A stretch of 64,000 nt of DNA from Cohnella panacarvi Gsoil 349 (GTDB lineage Bacteria; Bacillota; Bacilli; Paenibacillales; Paenibacillaceae). The notes beneath the pieces were generated by a model, which searched no databases, was not told where the DNA came from, and saw nothing but the letters and a program-made list of their open reading frames with translations. The DNA lies in contig NZ_KI911563.1 in the NCBI RefSeq assembly GCF_000515335.1, positions 1,337,598 to 1,401,597 on the forward strand, given 5' to 3'. Position 1 is the stretch's first letter, and the number at the start of each line of letters is the position of its first letter. Below, one piece after another: positions 18,020-26,200 of this stretch. The position numbers and the translations under genes were made by a program.

Positions 18020-18973
18020 TTATGAAGTGGATCCCACGGTAAATGTACTCGTCCATGTCCATTGATCTCCAGTACCTGACAGATCAATAGATGCCCAACC
18101 GATAGATACGCCAATACCGCCCATCCAGCTAGGCAAATGTGAATGTCCATACGCTGAACCAAATACCTCTGTTAGTCCTTGCCTTGTTTTAGCAATTCTC
18201 ACTTCTCTTTCGAGATATCCATAATGGTTGCCTTCTTGACTTGCTAAGTCGATCTCTGCAGATACACCAGCAGGAATGACTTGTGTAAGAGACATTCTGC
18301 TCGTGTGAGAGTAATACCCACCGTCTTCATACCTACGGTAATCATAACCAGAAGTTCCCACTGGTACGGAAGTATCATTCCAAGAGATTGCAATGTCGTC
18401 TACGTAGACATAATTCGGTTTAGAAGACCAATTAAATGTAGTTCTATATTTATACTTATACTCTGTTGTGGTTGTCCCTAAGTAAGTCAAGACACCGGCA
18501 CCAGACCATTTCCCATCAGAAGCAGTTCCCATGGAGAGTACATTTACTTCTCCATTAGACTTAGGGAGGCCTTCTGTAGTAGGTGTGCTGGCTACCAGAC
18601 TATCATTAATTATTTCGGTAGTACCATCTTCGTGAGTAACAGTGTGTTGGTAATCTCCTACAGTTACTTCGACTTTTCGGCCGCCTTCCTGAAGTAGAAC
18701 GAATTCGAAATCGTCTGGATATTCTTCAATGTCTTTGTCTTTAAAATTCAATTGTTTCAAAATCTTCTTTCGATCCTCTTTACTTAATTTTTCGGGATGT
18801 GGAACTCCCTTAATTCTTCCATCGTTTAAGAAAGAGACGACTGTGGAGCCGAATTTCTCACTCTTGAAGACGACATTTGGATCTTTTTCTTTTGCCTGAA
18901 CACTGATTGTTGGGATAAGTATAGCTGCTGAGACAATTGTTACTGATAGAACAGACAACGATTTTTTGAACAT
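18020..18973 (-). CDS. Secreted protein of unknown function
   Basis: 317 residues from ATG 18973, with AGGTGGGAA upstream. A signal peptide is clear: MFKKSLSVL, a hydrophobic core and cleavage near SVQA. The mature part has a charged N-terminal half (LSKEDRKKILKQLNFKDKD) and a beta-rich, Tyr/Trp/Thr-rich second half ending in TWTSTFTVG. No catalytic motif is seen. Its AT-rich codon use differs from the GC-rich neighbours and it sits beside an IS remnant, so it was probably acquired by transfer. Confidence 0.8.
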   Translation of the reverse strand: MFKKSLSVLSVTIVSAAILIPTISVQAKEKDPNVVFKSEKFGSTVVSFLNDGRIKGVPHPEKLSKEDRKKILKQLNFKDKDIEEYPDDFEFVLLQEGGRKVEVTVGDYQHTVTHEDGTTEIINDSLVASTPTTEGLPKSNGEVNVLSMGTASDGKWSGAGVLTYLGTTTTEYKYKYRTTFNWSSKPNYVYVDDIAISWNDTSVPVGTSGYDYRRYEDGGYYSHTSRMSLTQVIPAGVSAEIDLASQEGNHYGYLEREVRIAKTRQGLTEVFGSAYGHSHLPSWMGGIGVSIGWASIDLSGTGDQWTWTSTFTVGSTS

Positions 18974-19064
18974 AATTTCCCACCTATCTTTTGATTTTTT
19001 TGGATCTGCATTGTAAAATATCATAAATAGTACACATTTCTCCATTCTTTAGGGGGTGAGAATA

Positions 19065-19373
19065 GTGAATTTTAGTAAAAATTTAAAAATGCCTACCATT
19101 TTGTTAATTGTAGTTATTTTTATGTTATTCTTAACAATGACTTTAGTTCAGAAGAAGACAACAGGCGAGATTGCAAAAATAATTAGTGCCGATGTTGAGA
19201 ATAAATCGATATTAATTGTTAATTTAGGCGGACAAGAAAAAAACATTACGGTCTCGAATGATGATTTGAAGATTATAGATTTTGGTAAAACATATTTCAT
19301 TGAATATCGGTCATATTTCGGAAAGAAGCCTAAGCTTTTGACTTATCAACTTATTGACTACTCGTCCCCATAG
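19065..19373 (+). CDS. Small membrane-anchored protein
   Basis: 102 residues from GTG 19065, nine bases after AGGGGG; GTG 19056 would touch that site. One N-terminal transmembrane segment (TILLIVVIFMLFLTMTLV) is followed by an extracytoplasmic beta-rich domain (IAKIISADVENKSILIV). AT-rich, divergent from the secreted-protein gene and probably transferred with it. Function unknown. Confidence 0.7.
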   Translation: MNFSKNLKMPTILLIVVIFMLFLTMTLVQKKTTGEIAKIISADVENKSILIVNLGGQEKNITVSNDDLKIIDFGKTYFIEYRSYFGKKPKLLTYQLIDYSSP

Positions 19374-19496
19374 AATCAACCCTCTAGTCTTTCCTAAAAG
19401 CGATGATATGTGTATCAAATACCATATTTTGTGAATAAGCTCAGCCCCTCCAGAACGCAGATCGGGTAGATATTCGGAGTAATCATGAGAAAACAC

Positions 19497-19541
19497 GAAA
19501 ACGGCCTTGTCGCAGTTAAAGCGAACAATGGCCGTTTTTCA
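19497..19541 (+). terminator. Intrinsic terminator
   Basis: AAAACGGCC and GGCCGTTTTT enclose an inner TTGTCGC/GCGAACAA stem. It can act on either strand. Confidence 0.75.
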
Positions 19542-19666
19542 TATTGTTCCATGCAACGAAAATCGTCGCTCACGCCTAAATATAACTCAAAATCAGATTT
19601 GTATTTATAGGGTAGTATCTTCAGTAAATCGGATTACCAAAGAGGTTTGGCTACTCTCTTCCTGTA

Positions 19667-19850
19667 TTAGTGCGGAACGCAGGAATTGAAGTCGTAGTTA
19701 CTGGAGAGATCCGCATAATAGAACATGGCGTCGCCATCGCGAAAGTCATAGGTGTTTTCGTACTCGATGTATTGCGTATTCCGGAACCCTTCCATTGCCC
19801 ATTGGTTATCAGTAGACTCTTTTGCTCTTCTTCCTCGACTTCACTTCTCC
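19667..19850 (-). pseudogene. Possible C-terminal gene remnant
   Basis: One minus-strand frame ends in a protein-like run (WAMEGFRNTQYIEYENTY, then DFRDGDAMFYYADLSSNY) before TAA at 19667-19669, but it has no start codon and opens after a stop near 19850. It looks like the tail of a truncated gene. Family unknown. The rest of 19374-19988 holds only the terminator at 19497. Confidence 0.3.
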
Positions 19851-19988
19851 CGCCGAATCGGCGATCCTCTGCCGCGGTGGCCACCAGCAATTCCGATACA
19901 CCCCCTACGACACCTGGGCGTCCCTCCAGCGGACGGCGGGAGTAGCTGATCCAATCGAAGCTCATGTCCAACGAGAAAAGTTTCGGTC

Positions 19989-20687
19989 CTATCCACGCGG
20001 CGAAGGTTGCCGCTCCAACAAATCCAGCAGCTCCGGGAACGCGCGAATGACTGCATCCGAGCCGTCCAACTCGCCTTCGCGCCGGAATCCGGCGTAGTCG
20101 CAGCCGACGACGAACAGTCCGTTCTCCTTGCCCGCCGCCACGTCCGACGAGCGGTCGCCGACCATCCACGCCGACGTCGCGCCGAACGTATCCAGCAAGC
20201 GACGGACGAGATCGACTTTGGAGGACGTTCCGAACTCCCCCGCGCTGTACATTCCTTCGAACAACTCCCCGATCCCTCTCTCGGCGGGAACGCCTTTCAC
20301 GTACGTTTCCAATCCGTTGCTTGCGATGAATAGACGAATTCCGCGGCGACGGAGCTCCGTTAACGTCTCCGCCACGCCCGGATACAGCGAACCGACGCCC
20401 TTCGCCAATTCCTCCATCTCGTAACGGAGCATGAGCTCGTTGGCTCTCTCGTGGGCCTCGGGCGATCCGTCCGGCATGACCTGCTTCCATATATCGGACA
20501 GCAGCATGCCCAGCGAGCCCAGTAATCGATCGATCGGAGGCGCGGTTTCCCCGTATAATCCTTCCGCGTGAAGCTGGGCGAACAAACGGCGATGCACCGT
20601 CGTGAGCAGCGTCTCCGTCTGGAAGAGCGTGCCGTCCAGATCGAAAATCATCGCATCCGGACAATCTCGTGCATTCCTAGCGTTCAT
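19989..20687 (-). CDS. HAD superfamily hydrolase
   Basis: 232 residues from ATG 20687 (AGAAGG upstream). HAD motifs in order: I FDLDGTLF with the nucleophile Asp, II FIASNG, III near SKVDLVRRLLD, IV MVGDRSSDVAAG. The alpha-helical cap between motifs I and II places it with the phosphoglycolate phosphatase/beta-phosphoglucomutase group. The substrate cannot be read from sequence. Confidence 0.9.
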   Translation of the reverse strand: MNARNARDCPDAMIFDLDGTLFQTETLLTTVHRRLFAQLHAEGLYGETAPPIDRLLGSLGMLLSDIWKQVMPDGSPEAHERANELMLRYEMEELAKGVGSLYPGVAETLTELRRRGIRLFIASNGLETYVKGVPAERGIGELFEGMYSAGEFGTSSKVDLVRRLLDTFGATSAWMVGDRSSDVAAGKENGLFVVGCDYAGFRREGELDGSDAVIRAFPELLDLLERQPSPRG

Positions 20688-20735
20688 AACAGGCTGCCTT
20701 CTTTCTATTGCTATAGTTGCTCTCCCCAACCTATT

Positions 20736-21365
20736 TTACCGTTTAACGGCTTTATTGATTACTCGTTCTACGCGTTTGCGCTTGCTGTCCTTCTCGATTT
20801 CGGTCAGGCGATCAAGCAACGTCTCGTTGAACGCCTCTTTGTTCCCCGCGTGAATGAGCGTAAGAGCGTTCTCCGCGTACATCGGCAATTGGTTCGTCGG
20901 ACAGCTTCTAAGCTGCGCGAGGAGCATCGGGAACGTCTCTCTCGCATAAGCTTCGATCGCGGACAACTTAATCAAGATGCCGACGGCGTGATCCTTCGCG
21001 ATTACCGATCCGCTATCGGCGGCTTCCATGATAACCGGCAGCTGACGGTATATCAGCTCCGGCGAACAAGACGCGACCGCATCGAGCGCGGTCATCGCGC
21101 CCCAGACGAGACGATTGTTCTTATCGCCAAGCAACGCGGCGAACGCTTCCGCATGCTCCGAGATGAGCGAAGGTTCCATCGCGCCGATCTCATAGAGCAC
21201 CTTAATGCTGTCGCATCGAACGTCTTTGTTCTTAACTAGCAGCAAACCGACTAACTCCCGGACCGCTTCCGAGTCGCCTGACCGGGCGATTTCCCGTGCC
21301 AATGCGATGTTCGGCTCCTCGTCTTTGCGTCCCTGCGACGACGCCAGCTTCTGAATGATCGGCAT
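20736..21365 (-). CDS. HEAT-repeat protein
   Basis: 209 residues, all-helical, with repeated HEAT/ARM-like units such as AVRELVGLLLVKNKDVRCDSIKVLYEIG and NRLVWGAMTALDAVAS. No catalytic motif. Such proteins are usually binding scaffolds. It lies in the same direction as, and close to, the HAD hydrolase and GGDEF genes. Confidence 0.75.
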   Translation of the reverse strand: MPIIQKLASSQGRKDEEPNIALAREIARSGDSEAVRELVGLLLVKNKDVRCDSIKVLYEIGAMEPSLISEHAEAFAALLGDKNNRLVWGAMTALDAVASCSPELIYRQLPVIMEAADSGSVIAKDHAVGILIKLSAIEAYARETFPMLLAQLRSCPTNQLPMYAENALTLIHAGNKEAFNETLLDRLTEIEKDSKRKRVERVINKAVKR

Positions 21366-21383
21366 GGCGCCTGCCCCCCTTCT

Positions 21384-22976
21384 TTAGCTCGACTTCACAT
21401 CCCTATCGTCCTCGCCCGCCAATTCGACTCGGTTGCGACCGAGTCGCTTCGCCCGGTATAGCGCATCGTCCGCCTTCCGGTATAGCTGCTCCGAGGTTTC
21501 CGCCATTGCCGGATAAGTCGCTACGCCGATCGAGATCGTCACGCGATTCCCCGTCGGACTTGCCGTATCCGCCATGTACGAACGAACGGATTCCGCATCG
21601 TTTAACGCCGCTTCGGCATCGTCGGTCGGCACGAGAACGACGAACTCTTCCCCGCCCATCCGGCATACCACGTATTCTTCGCCGAACAATCGCTTTAACG
21701 CCTCCGCCAGAAAACGCAACACCTCGTCGCCGACGTCGTGTCCGTACGTATCGTTCACGCTTTTGAAATTGTCCAAATCCATGATCAGCATCGAGAACGG
21801 CAGCCTTTGCGAGATGTGATGCGCGACGAACTGATCCAGCGTGCGGCGATTGAACAGTCCGGTCAGCGGATCGGTCTGCGCGTCTCTCTTCAAATGCTCG
21901 AACTGAAAGCGGAAATGCCGGACCGCTCTGCCGAACGCCTTATGAAGTTCGTTCGCCTCGTAATTCCAATGATGGATGCTCGGGAAAGCGACTTTGCCGC
22001 TATTCCGCGACGACAGTTGGACCGCGAACCGCGCAAGGACGGAGAACGGGGATGCAAGCTTGCCGATGAGCCAATAGATGACCCCTATGAACAGAATAAG
22101 CGCCGGGAGCATGTAAAGCATTAACTCTTTGACGAGCCCGCGAGCCGAGTCGACGACGATTATGTTCGGCGTTTGAGAGACGATGCCCCAACCTGCCGAG
22201 GAAATGTAAGTGTAGCTGGCCAACATCTTAATGCCGCGCGAATTAGTCGTCTTTTGCGTGCCGCTGCGGCCCTTCATCGTTTCCTGGACAATCTCGCTGT
22301 ACGTAATATCCTCGCCGATTCTCGTCTTATCCGGATGATAGAGCAATACACCCGAGCTGCCGGCTACATAAGCATACGATCCATCCTCGTGGAACGGGGC
22401 ATTGCCCAGAATCTTCTGGAAAATGCTCGTCTCGTGCAGGCGGATCGACCCGCCGATAAAGCCCGCGTATTCGCCTTTCTCGTCGTAAACGGGGTGGCTC
22501 ACCATGACGATCAATTTATTCGTCGTCATGCTCATATACGGCTCCGACACGAGCGGCTTGCGCTCTTCGAGCGCTTGATTCGCTCCTACCGAATCGATCT
22601 TCGTTCCGATATTCTCTTCCTTCGCGTTGGAGCCTTCTACGAGTATGCCGTCCTTGCCGATCAGGAATACGGCGTTGAAGTTCCGGTGCGTGCGCTGGAA
22701 GAGTTCGAATCTCTCGTGGAGATCGGAGCGGCGTAAATCTTTCGACATTTCCCGTCCGAATTCATCCAAGCTATCGAACAGGGAGTCGAACAAGCCGTTT
22801 ACCGTATCCGCTATTTTATCGGTGTAAATCCGGTTCATCTGATAGGTCGTTCGCGTCAGCGAATCCTTCTGGCTCTGATAGCCTACCACGGCGCTGATGA
22901 TAACCGTGACGAGAACGCTGAACAGTACGAGCGCGTTTACCGCAAATCGAAGCGTAAATCCCTTATTCTTACGCAT
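21384..22976 (-). CDS. Membrane sensor diguanylate cyclase (dCache-GGDEF)
   Basis: 530 residues. A first transmembrane helix (ALVLFSVLVTVIISAVVG) is followed by an extracytoplasmic dCache-like sensor of about 250 residues (NFNAVFLIGKDGILVEG; GSYAYVAGSSGVLLYHPD), then a second helix (MLYMLPALILFIGVIYWLI). The cytoplasmic GGDEF domain has DPLTGLFNRR, DLDNFKSVNDTYGHDVGDE and the active site GGEEF, so cyclic-di-GMP synthesis is expected. There is no RxxD inhibitory site five residues before GGEEF. Confidence 0.93.
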   Translation of the reverse strand: MRKNKGFTLRFAVNALVLFSVLVTVIISAVVGYQSQKDSLTRTTYQMNRIYTDKIADTVNGLFDSLFDSLDEFGREMSKDLRRSDLHERFELFQRTHRNFNAVFLIGKDGILVEGSNAKEENIGTKIDSVGANQALEERKPLVSEPYMSMTTNKLIVMVSHPVYDEKGEYAGFIGGSIRLHETSIFQKILGNAPFHEDGSYAYVAGSSGVLLYHPDKTRIGEDITYSEIVQETMKGRSGTQKTTNSRGIKMLASYTYISSAGWGIVSQTPNIIVVDSARGLVKELMLYMLPALILFIGVIYWLIGKLASPFSVLARFAVQLSSRNSGKVAFPSIHHWNYEANELHKAFGRAVRHFRFQFEHLKRDAQTDPLTGLFNRRTLDQFVAHHISQRLPFSMLIMDLDNFKSVNDTYGHDVGDEVLRFLAEALKRLFGEEYVVCRMGGEEFVVLVPTDDAEAALNDAESVRSYMADTASPTGNRVTISIGVATYPAMAETSEQLYRKADDALYRAKRLGRNRVELAGEDDRDVKSS

Positions 22977-23171
22977 TCTTCATCTCCTTGACTATGATCT
23001 ATTTGGCTATTCGACAACGATCGACTTTTCCCCTGCTTCCTCATGTGGGAATATCCTCAGATCGACCTGGGTAATAAGGTCTGAACCGTTGTCGTTGCCG
23101 CATACAATAGCGGTGATGATTTCTCGTATAGCGGCGCGCCAAAGCGCCAACTTGGAGGAGGATGCCGAACT

Positions 23172-23405
23172 ATGTACGATTCGCAATGGCGTGATTGGAA
23201 GCCCTACGTCAGTCCGAACGATCCTTGTCCGCCGATCAGGGTCAAATGGTATATCGTGCCGCCGAACCAATTCATTCCGTACCAGCCGATGAATTTGCCG
23301 CAGTTCCCGCTAGAAGAAGCTTTGCGGCGAGGAACGCTATGGCCCGCGCTTTACAGCCCCTTCACGTCCAGACGCTCCGTCAAAGGAGGGAAACCGAATG
23401 GCTGA
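23172..23405 (+). CDS. cotJA: Spore coat-associated protein CotJA
   Basis: 77 residues, with GGAGGAGG upstream of the ATG. Proline- and tryptophan-rich sequence (DPCPPIRVKWYIVPPNQF; MNLPQFPLEEALRRGTLWP) matches the CotJA family. First gene of cotJABC, transcribed in the mother cell during sporulation in B. subtilis under sigma-E. It overlaps cotJB by eight bases. Confidence 0.92.
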   Translation: MYDSQWRDWKPYVSPNDPCPPIRVKWYIVPPNQFIPYQPMNLPQFPLEEALRRGTLWPALYSPFTSRRSVKGGKPNG

Positions 23406-23724
23406 GCATAACGAACGCGAGGAACGCGCCGATTCTCCTAAGAGCAAACGCGCGGAGAATGCCGATCGCAATGAACACATGGCCTACTGCTCCGATCTCG
23501 AAGAGCTGCAGGTCGTCGACTTCGCTCTCGTGGAGCTGACGCTGTATCTCGATACGCACCCGATGGATATGCAAGCCGTCCAGCAGTTCAATCAGCTCGT
23601 GCAGCGCCGCCAGCGGCTGGCCGCCGCCTTCGAGATGAAGCACGGGCCGCTCCTGCAGTTCGGACACAGTTATTCCCGGTTTCCATGGCAGTGGGTCGAC
23701 ACCCCTTGGCCATGGCAAGTTTAA
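23398..23724 (+). CDS. cotJB: Spore coat protein CotJB
   Basis: 108 residues with the family core LEELQVVDFALVELTLYLDTHP and a C-terminal aromatic tail (FPWQWVDTPWPWQV). The first 30 residues are charged and look disordered; translation may instead begin nearer MAYCSDLEEL. Position between cotJA and cotJC confirms the call. Confidence 0.92.
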   Translation: MAEHNEREERADSPKSKRAENADRNEHMAYCSDLEELQVVDFALVELTLYLDTHPMDMQAVQQFNQLVQRRQRLAAAFEMKHGPLLQFGHSYSRFPWQWVDTPWPWQV

Positions 23725-23736
23725 GGGGGAACGCCG

Positions 23737-24261
23737 ATGTGGATTTATGAGAAAAAGCTGCAGTATCCCGTACGCGTTAGCAAATGCGATCCCCGAATGG
23801 CCCGCTATTTGGTCGAGCAATACGGCGGCGCCGACGGAGAGCTGTCCGCCGCGCTCAGGTACTTGAATCAGCGCTATACGATACCGGATAAAGTCATCGG
23901 ATTGTTGACGGATATCGGCACGGAGGAATTCGCCCACCTCGAGATGATCGCCACGATGATCTACAAGCTGACCAAGGATGCGACCCCCGAGCAGCTCGAA
24001 GCAGCCGGTCTCGGTCCCCACTTCGTCAACCATGACAGCGCTCTGTTCTATAACAATGCCGCAGGCAATCCATGGACGGCCACTTATATCCAAGCCAAGG
24101 GCGATCCGATTATATATCAAGGCATATCAAAATTATTGCTAAATCTTATTTTCTTAGCCGGAACATTGTACAAGCTCAGCATCTTAGTCGCAGTTGATAT
24201 CCTTAGATTGTCAGCATTCCTTTCATATCTGTACAACGATCCAACTGACACCTTTAAGTAG
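23737..24261 (+). pseudogene. cotJC: Spore coat protein CotJC, interrupted by the prophage
   Basis: Residues 1-125 are typical CotJC, a manganese-catalase-like coat protein: MWIYEKKLQYPV, ADGELSAALRYLNQRYTIPDKV, GTEEFAHLEM and YIQAKGDPI. In intact homologues this last motif continues with about 65 more residues. Here the frame passes at about 24111 into prophage DNA and adds about 49 unrelated, hydrophobic residues before stopping at 24261. Metal ligands near residues 35, 64 and 67 remain, but the C-terminal Glu and His ligands are missing, so this form should be inactive. An intact gene would require precise excision. Confidence 0.9.
24098..24118. other. Prophage left junction (attL) in cotJC
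   Basis: Host cotJC similarity ends at the codons for GDPI (GGCGATCCGATT, 24100-24111), and prophage sequence begins at once; the stop of the first phage gene is at 24117-24119. The crossover core must lie within about these bases. Its exact extent needs attR, which is outside the window. Confidence 0.75.
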
Positions 24262-24347
24262 TTAGCGACAGAAGCAGCGGAGTAACCTGAAGATTTTCGA
24301 GCAGCTCGCAGCGTTAACTTTTCAGCGTTTACTTGTCTCGTCATCAT
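24117..24347 (-). CDS. XRE-type HTH regulator at the prophage end
   Basis: 76 residues with a Cro/CI helix-turn-helix (SAASVANYLKVSVGSLYRYER). Start at ATG 24347 with a weak GGATGGA upstream. It is the outermost phage gene, ends six bases from the cotJC junction, and is divergent from a second HTH gene. It could be a repressor or a control gene for excision; both are inference. Confidence 0.8.
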   Translation of the reverse strand: MMTRQVNAEKLTLRAARKSSGYSAASVANYLKVSVGSLYRYERNADNLRISTATKMLSLYNVPAKKIRFSNNFDMP

Positions 24348-24368
24348 TCACTGTTCCATCCTTTGATG

Positions 24369-24374
24369 TATAAT
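24369..24374 (+). promoter_or_regulatory. Candidate -10 box between two HTH genes
   Basis: A perfect TATAAT lies 32 bases before the ATG of the rightward HTH gene. TTCACT 16 bases upstream is a weak -35, suggesting an activated or regulated promoter in the divergent intergenic region. Confidence 0.45.
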
Positions 24375-24405
24375 GGTAGGAAAACGATAAGGAGTAAATA
24401 CGAGC

Positions 24406-24654
24406 ATGTACATCTCCCGAGGGAGGTGCTTGCTGCTCGACATGATTACTGCACGCGGCTGGACCCAGTCCCATTACGCTAGGTTGACCGGGCGGCACAA
24501 GCGGATGATCTCACACTTCTGTAAAAATGAACGCGCGATGCAACCCGAAGACATTCATGCTGCTTGCCTGATTTTTGGGTGCTCCGAAGACCAATTACAC
24601 GAGTGGGCGATCAACAGAAAATTCATGAACGAGGAATCGCAAGCAGCGGATTAA
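24406..24654 (+). CDS. XRE-type HTH protein
   Basis: 82 residues; AAGGAG precedes the ATG. The HTH is WTQSHYARLTGRHKRMISHFCKNER. It is one of only two plus-strand genes seen in the prophage. With the divergent HTH gene it may form a two-repressor switch. A small hairpin (AATATCCG/CGGATATT, 24653-24677) follows. Nothing else is seen up to 24827. Confidence 0.8.
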   Translation: MYISRGRCLLLDMITARGWTQSHYARLTGRHKRMISHFCKNERAMQPEDIHAACLIFGCSEDQLHEWAINRKFMNEESQAAD

Positions 24655-24827
24655 TATCCGCACCTCCTTCGGATATTTGTGAGCTAATAGCTCTCAGTAA
24701 ATCGACTTTACTTGAACAATCGAGTCGAACGCTGTCGAAATGCGTCTAGGTCCGCTGACAAAAATAATCCCTTACTAAATTGCACAGAAAATGGATACCA
24801 TTCCTGTTATGTACTCTAGATTCGTAC

Positions 24828-25103
24828 TTATCGCCCAGGATATAACTCCCAATCCACCATCCTCCGTTCTAATGCCCTCACGTCAATCACTTCCGGTCCT
24901 ACTTCCCACGCCTGGATGATCTTTAACTCACGGTGATTATCCGGATCGTATTGAATGAACCCCTCAACCGCTAGTACTCGCAGCGCCATCTTTACCTGCC
25001 CTGGAGTTCTTACGGACATACGCGCCAACTCCTCGATCAATGGAACTCCCCTTGCGTTGTACAATATCCGAAGCAGCTTTCGCGATGTATCGTCCAGCTT
25101 CAT
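24828..25103 (-). CDS. Winged-helix DNA-binding protein
   Basis: 91 residues. The first 60 form a winged-helix pattern (LLRILYNARGVPLIEELARMS, VKMALRVLAVEGFIQYD). The start overlaps the stop of the YolD-like gene (ATGA), so the two are coupled and share the SOS-controlled promoter. Role unknown; it may link DNA damage to phage induction. Confidence 0.75.
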   Translation of the reverse strand: MKLDDTSRKLLRILYNARGVPLIEELARMSVRTPGQVKMALRVLAVEGFIQYDPDNHRELKIIQAWEVGPEVIDVRALERRMVDWELYPGR

Positions 25104-25300
25104 GGCTCTACACCTACGATGTTGCTCAACTGGATCAGCCGGCCTTCTAACAAGACAGACGTATCGTCGATCTCCTCGACGATCCCTGTGACCGTGTAAG
25201 GCTGATCTGCATTCGCCAATACACCGATCGGCTCTTTGAAGTTTAGCGACAACGTCAGCAACTCCGGCAAGACTTCTACGCGATGGACGTCATACATCAT
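25100..25300 (-). CDS. YolD-like protein under SOS control
   Basis: 66 residues from ATG 25300, six bases after GGAGGTG. The C-terminal half, YTVTGIVEEIDDTSVLLEG followed by LIQLSNIVGVE, has the pattern of YolD-like proteins, which often accompany UvrX-type Y-family polymerases in Bacillus prophages. No polymerase gene is present here. Confidence 0.7.
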   Translation of the reverse strand: MMYDVHRVEVLPELLTLSLNFKEPIGVLANADQPYTVTGIVEEIDDTSVLLEGRLIQLSNIVGVEP

Positions 25301-25315
25301 ATTCACCTCCAAATA

Positions 25316-25361
25316 AGAACATTTGTTCTGTCATTATATAGCGAACGTCTGTTCTTATCAA
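25316..25361 (-). promoter_or_regulatory. Sigma-A promoter with two LexA (DinR) boxes
   Basis: On the minus strand TTGATA (25361-25356) and TATAAT (25338-25333) are 17 bases apart. CGAAC-N4-GTTCT (25342-25355) fills the spacer and AGAAC-N4-GTTCT (25316-25329) covers the start region. Both match the Gram-positive SOS box CGAACRNRYGTTYC well. LexA should repress transcription here until DNA damage. Confidence 0.85.
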
Positions 25362-25401
25362 GAGTAAATAAAGGTAAATTGTGGATTGTACAGTGGGATA
25401 A

Positions 25402-25438
25402 AACAAAAATAGCCCGAGAGCCGAAGCCCCCGGGCATT
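25402..25438 (-). terminator. Terminator after the endolysin gene
   Basis: On the minus strand GCCCGGGGGC-TTCG-GCTCTCGGGC forms a stable hairpin followed by TATTTTTGTTTT, ending the late operon. Confidence 0.92.
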
Positions 25439-25441
25439 TCG

Positions 25442-26200
25442 TTATTGCAGCGGTTGTCCGGATGCTTTGCGTAGCTCGTTGGCGAGGCGATTGAACTCTG
25501 CCCGCGATTCCTGGTCTCCCGTCGCCTTCCACGCTGCTTGTAGGAATCCGATAATCTTATTAGCGTCTTCTGCGCTCATTTTCGGTTTTACCTCCTGTGC
25601 CGGTTTGTCGGCCGATTTCGTATTCCACCAACCCTCGCCCCCGTAAGACTCGTTCAAATCTAGCGGATGGCCGGCGAGCGTCACACCGTTTTTATGCTGC
25701 CATACGTTCGCACGCGCTGACTTCTTGCCGCGACTCCAGGCATACGTCTGCCAGAAGTGTTTCGCCGCCCCTCGCTTCGCCATCTCCTCGATGACGGCAT
25801 ACGAGCCGTAGACGCCAACTTTGTACCCTGAGAGCTGCGAAGCTGCCGCATGCAGGTACGCTTCAATCGCATCATAGTCTCTCGGATGCGCGTCGTAGTC
25901 GACAGCGAAGTATATCGCAGATCCCGCAGGTTGACGGATTTCTCTCGCCTCTGCCAGCGCCGCCTTACCATCTTCCGTGCCGTACTTCGCGCCCCCAGCT
26001 GGACGGTTAGCAGTCGTTTCGAACACGCTTATGATCTTCATGCCGGCCGCCGTGATCGCTTCCGCCTCCGCTCTCGTCAGGCGCTTCCACTTGTATGTTA
26101 TCGGGACGAGATAACGAGCAGCGAAGGTCTGCCCAGCGGCGACAAGCGACTTTGCGACGCTGGCCGTCAACGGCTGAGCACAATCGATTCCTTTTTTCAT
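25442..26200 (-). CDS. Endolysin with glycoside-hydrolase-like (DUF1906) domain
   Basis: 252 residues. Residues 1-190 match the Rv2525c/DUF1906 TIM-barrel fold: GIDCAQPLTASVAKSLVAAG, FAARYLVP, IYFAVDYDAHPRDYDAIEAY, GVYGSYAVIE and FWQTYAWS. A hinge and a short helical tail (SAEDANKIIGFLQAAWKA) may bind the cell wall. It lies directly after the holin gene, with an ATGA overlap, which supports a role in lysis. Confidence 0.88.
   Translation of the reverse strand: MKKGIDCAQPLTASVAKSLVAAGQTFAARYLVPITYKWKRLTRAEAEAITAAGMKIISVFETTANRPAGGAKYGTEDGKAALAEAREIRQPAGSAIYFAVDYDAHPRDYDAIEAYLHAAASQLSGYKVGVYGSYAVIEEMAKRGAAKHFWQTYAWSRGKKSARANVWQHKNGVTLAGHPLDLNESYGGEGWWNTKSADKPAQEVKPKMSAEDANKIIGFLQAAWKATGDQESRAEFNRLANELRKASGQPLQ

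Noticed and set aside
19970..20664. Long minus-strand Arg/Gly-rich frame overlapping the HAD hydrolase
   Set aside because: It is a shifted reading of the clear HAD gene, with GC-driven Arg and Gly composition.
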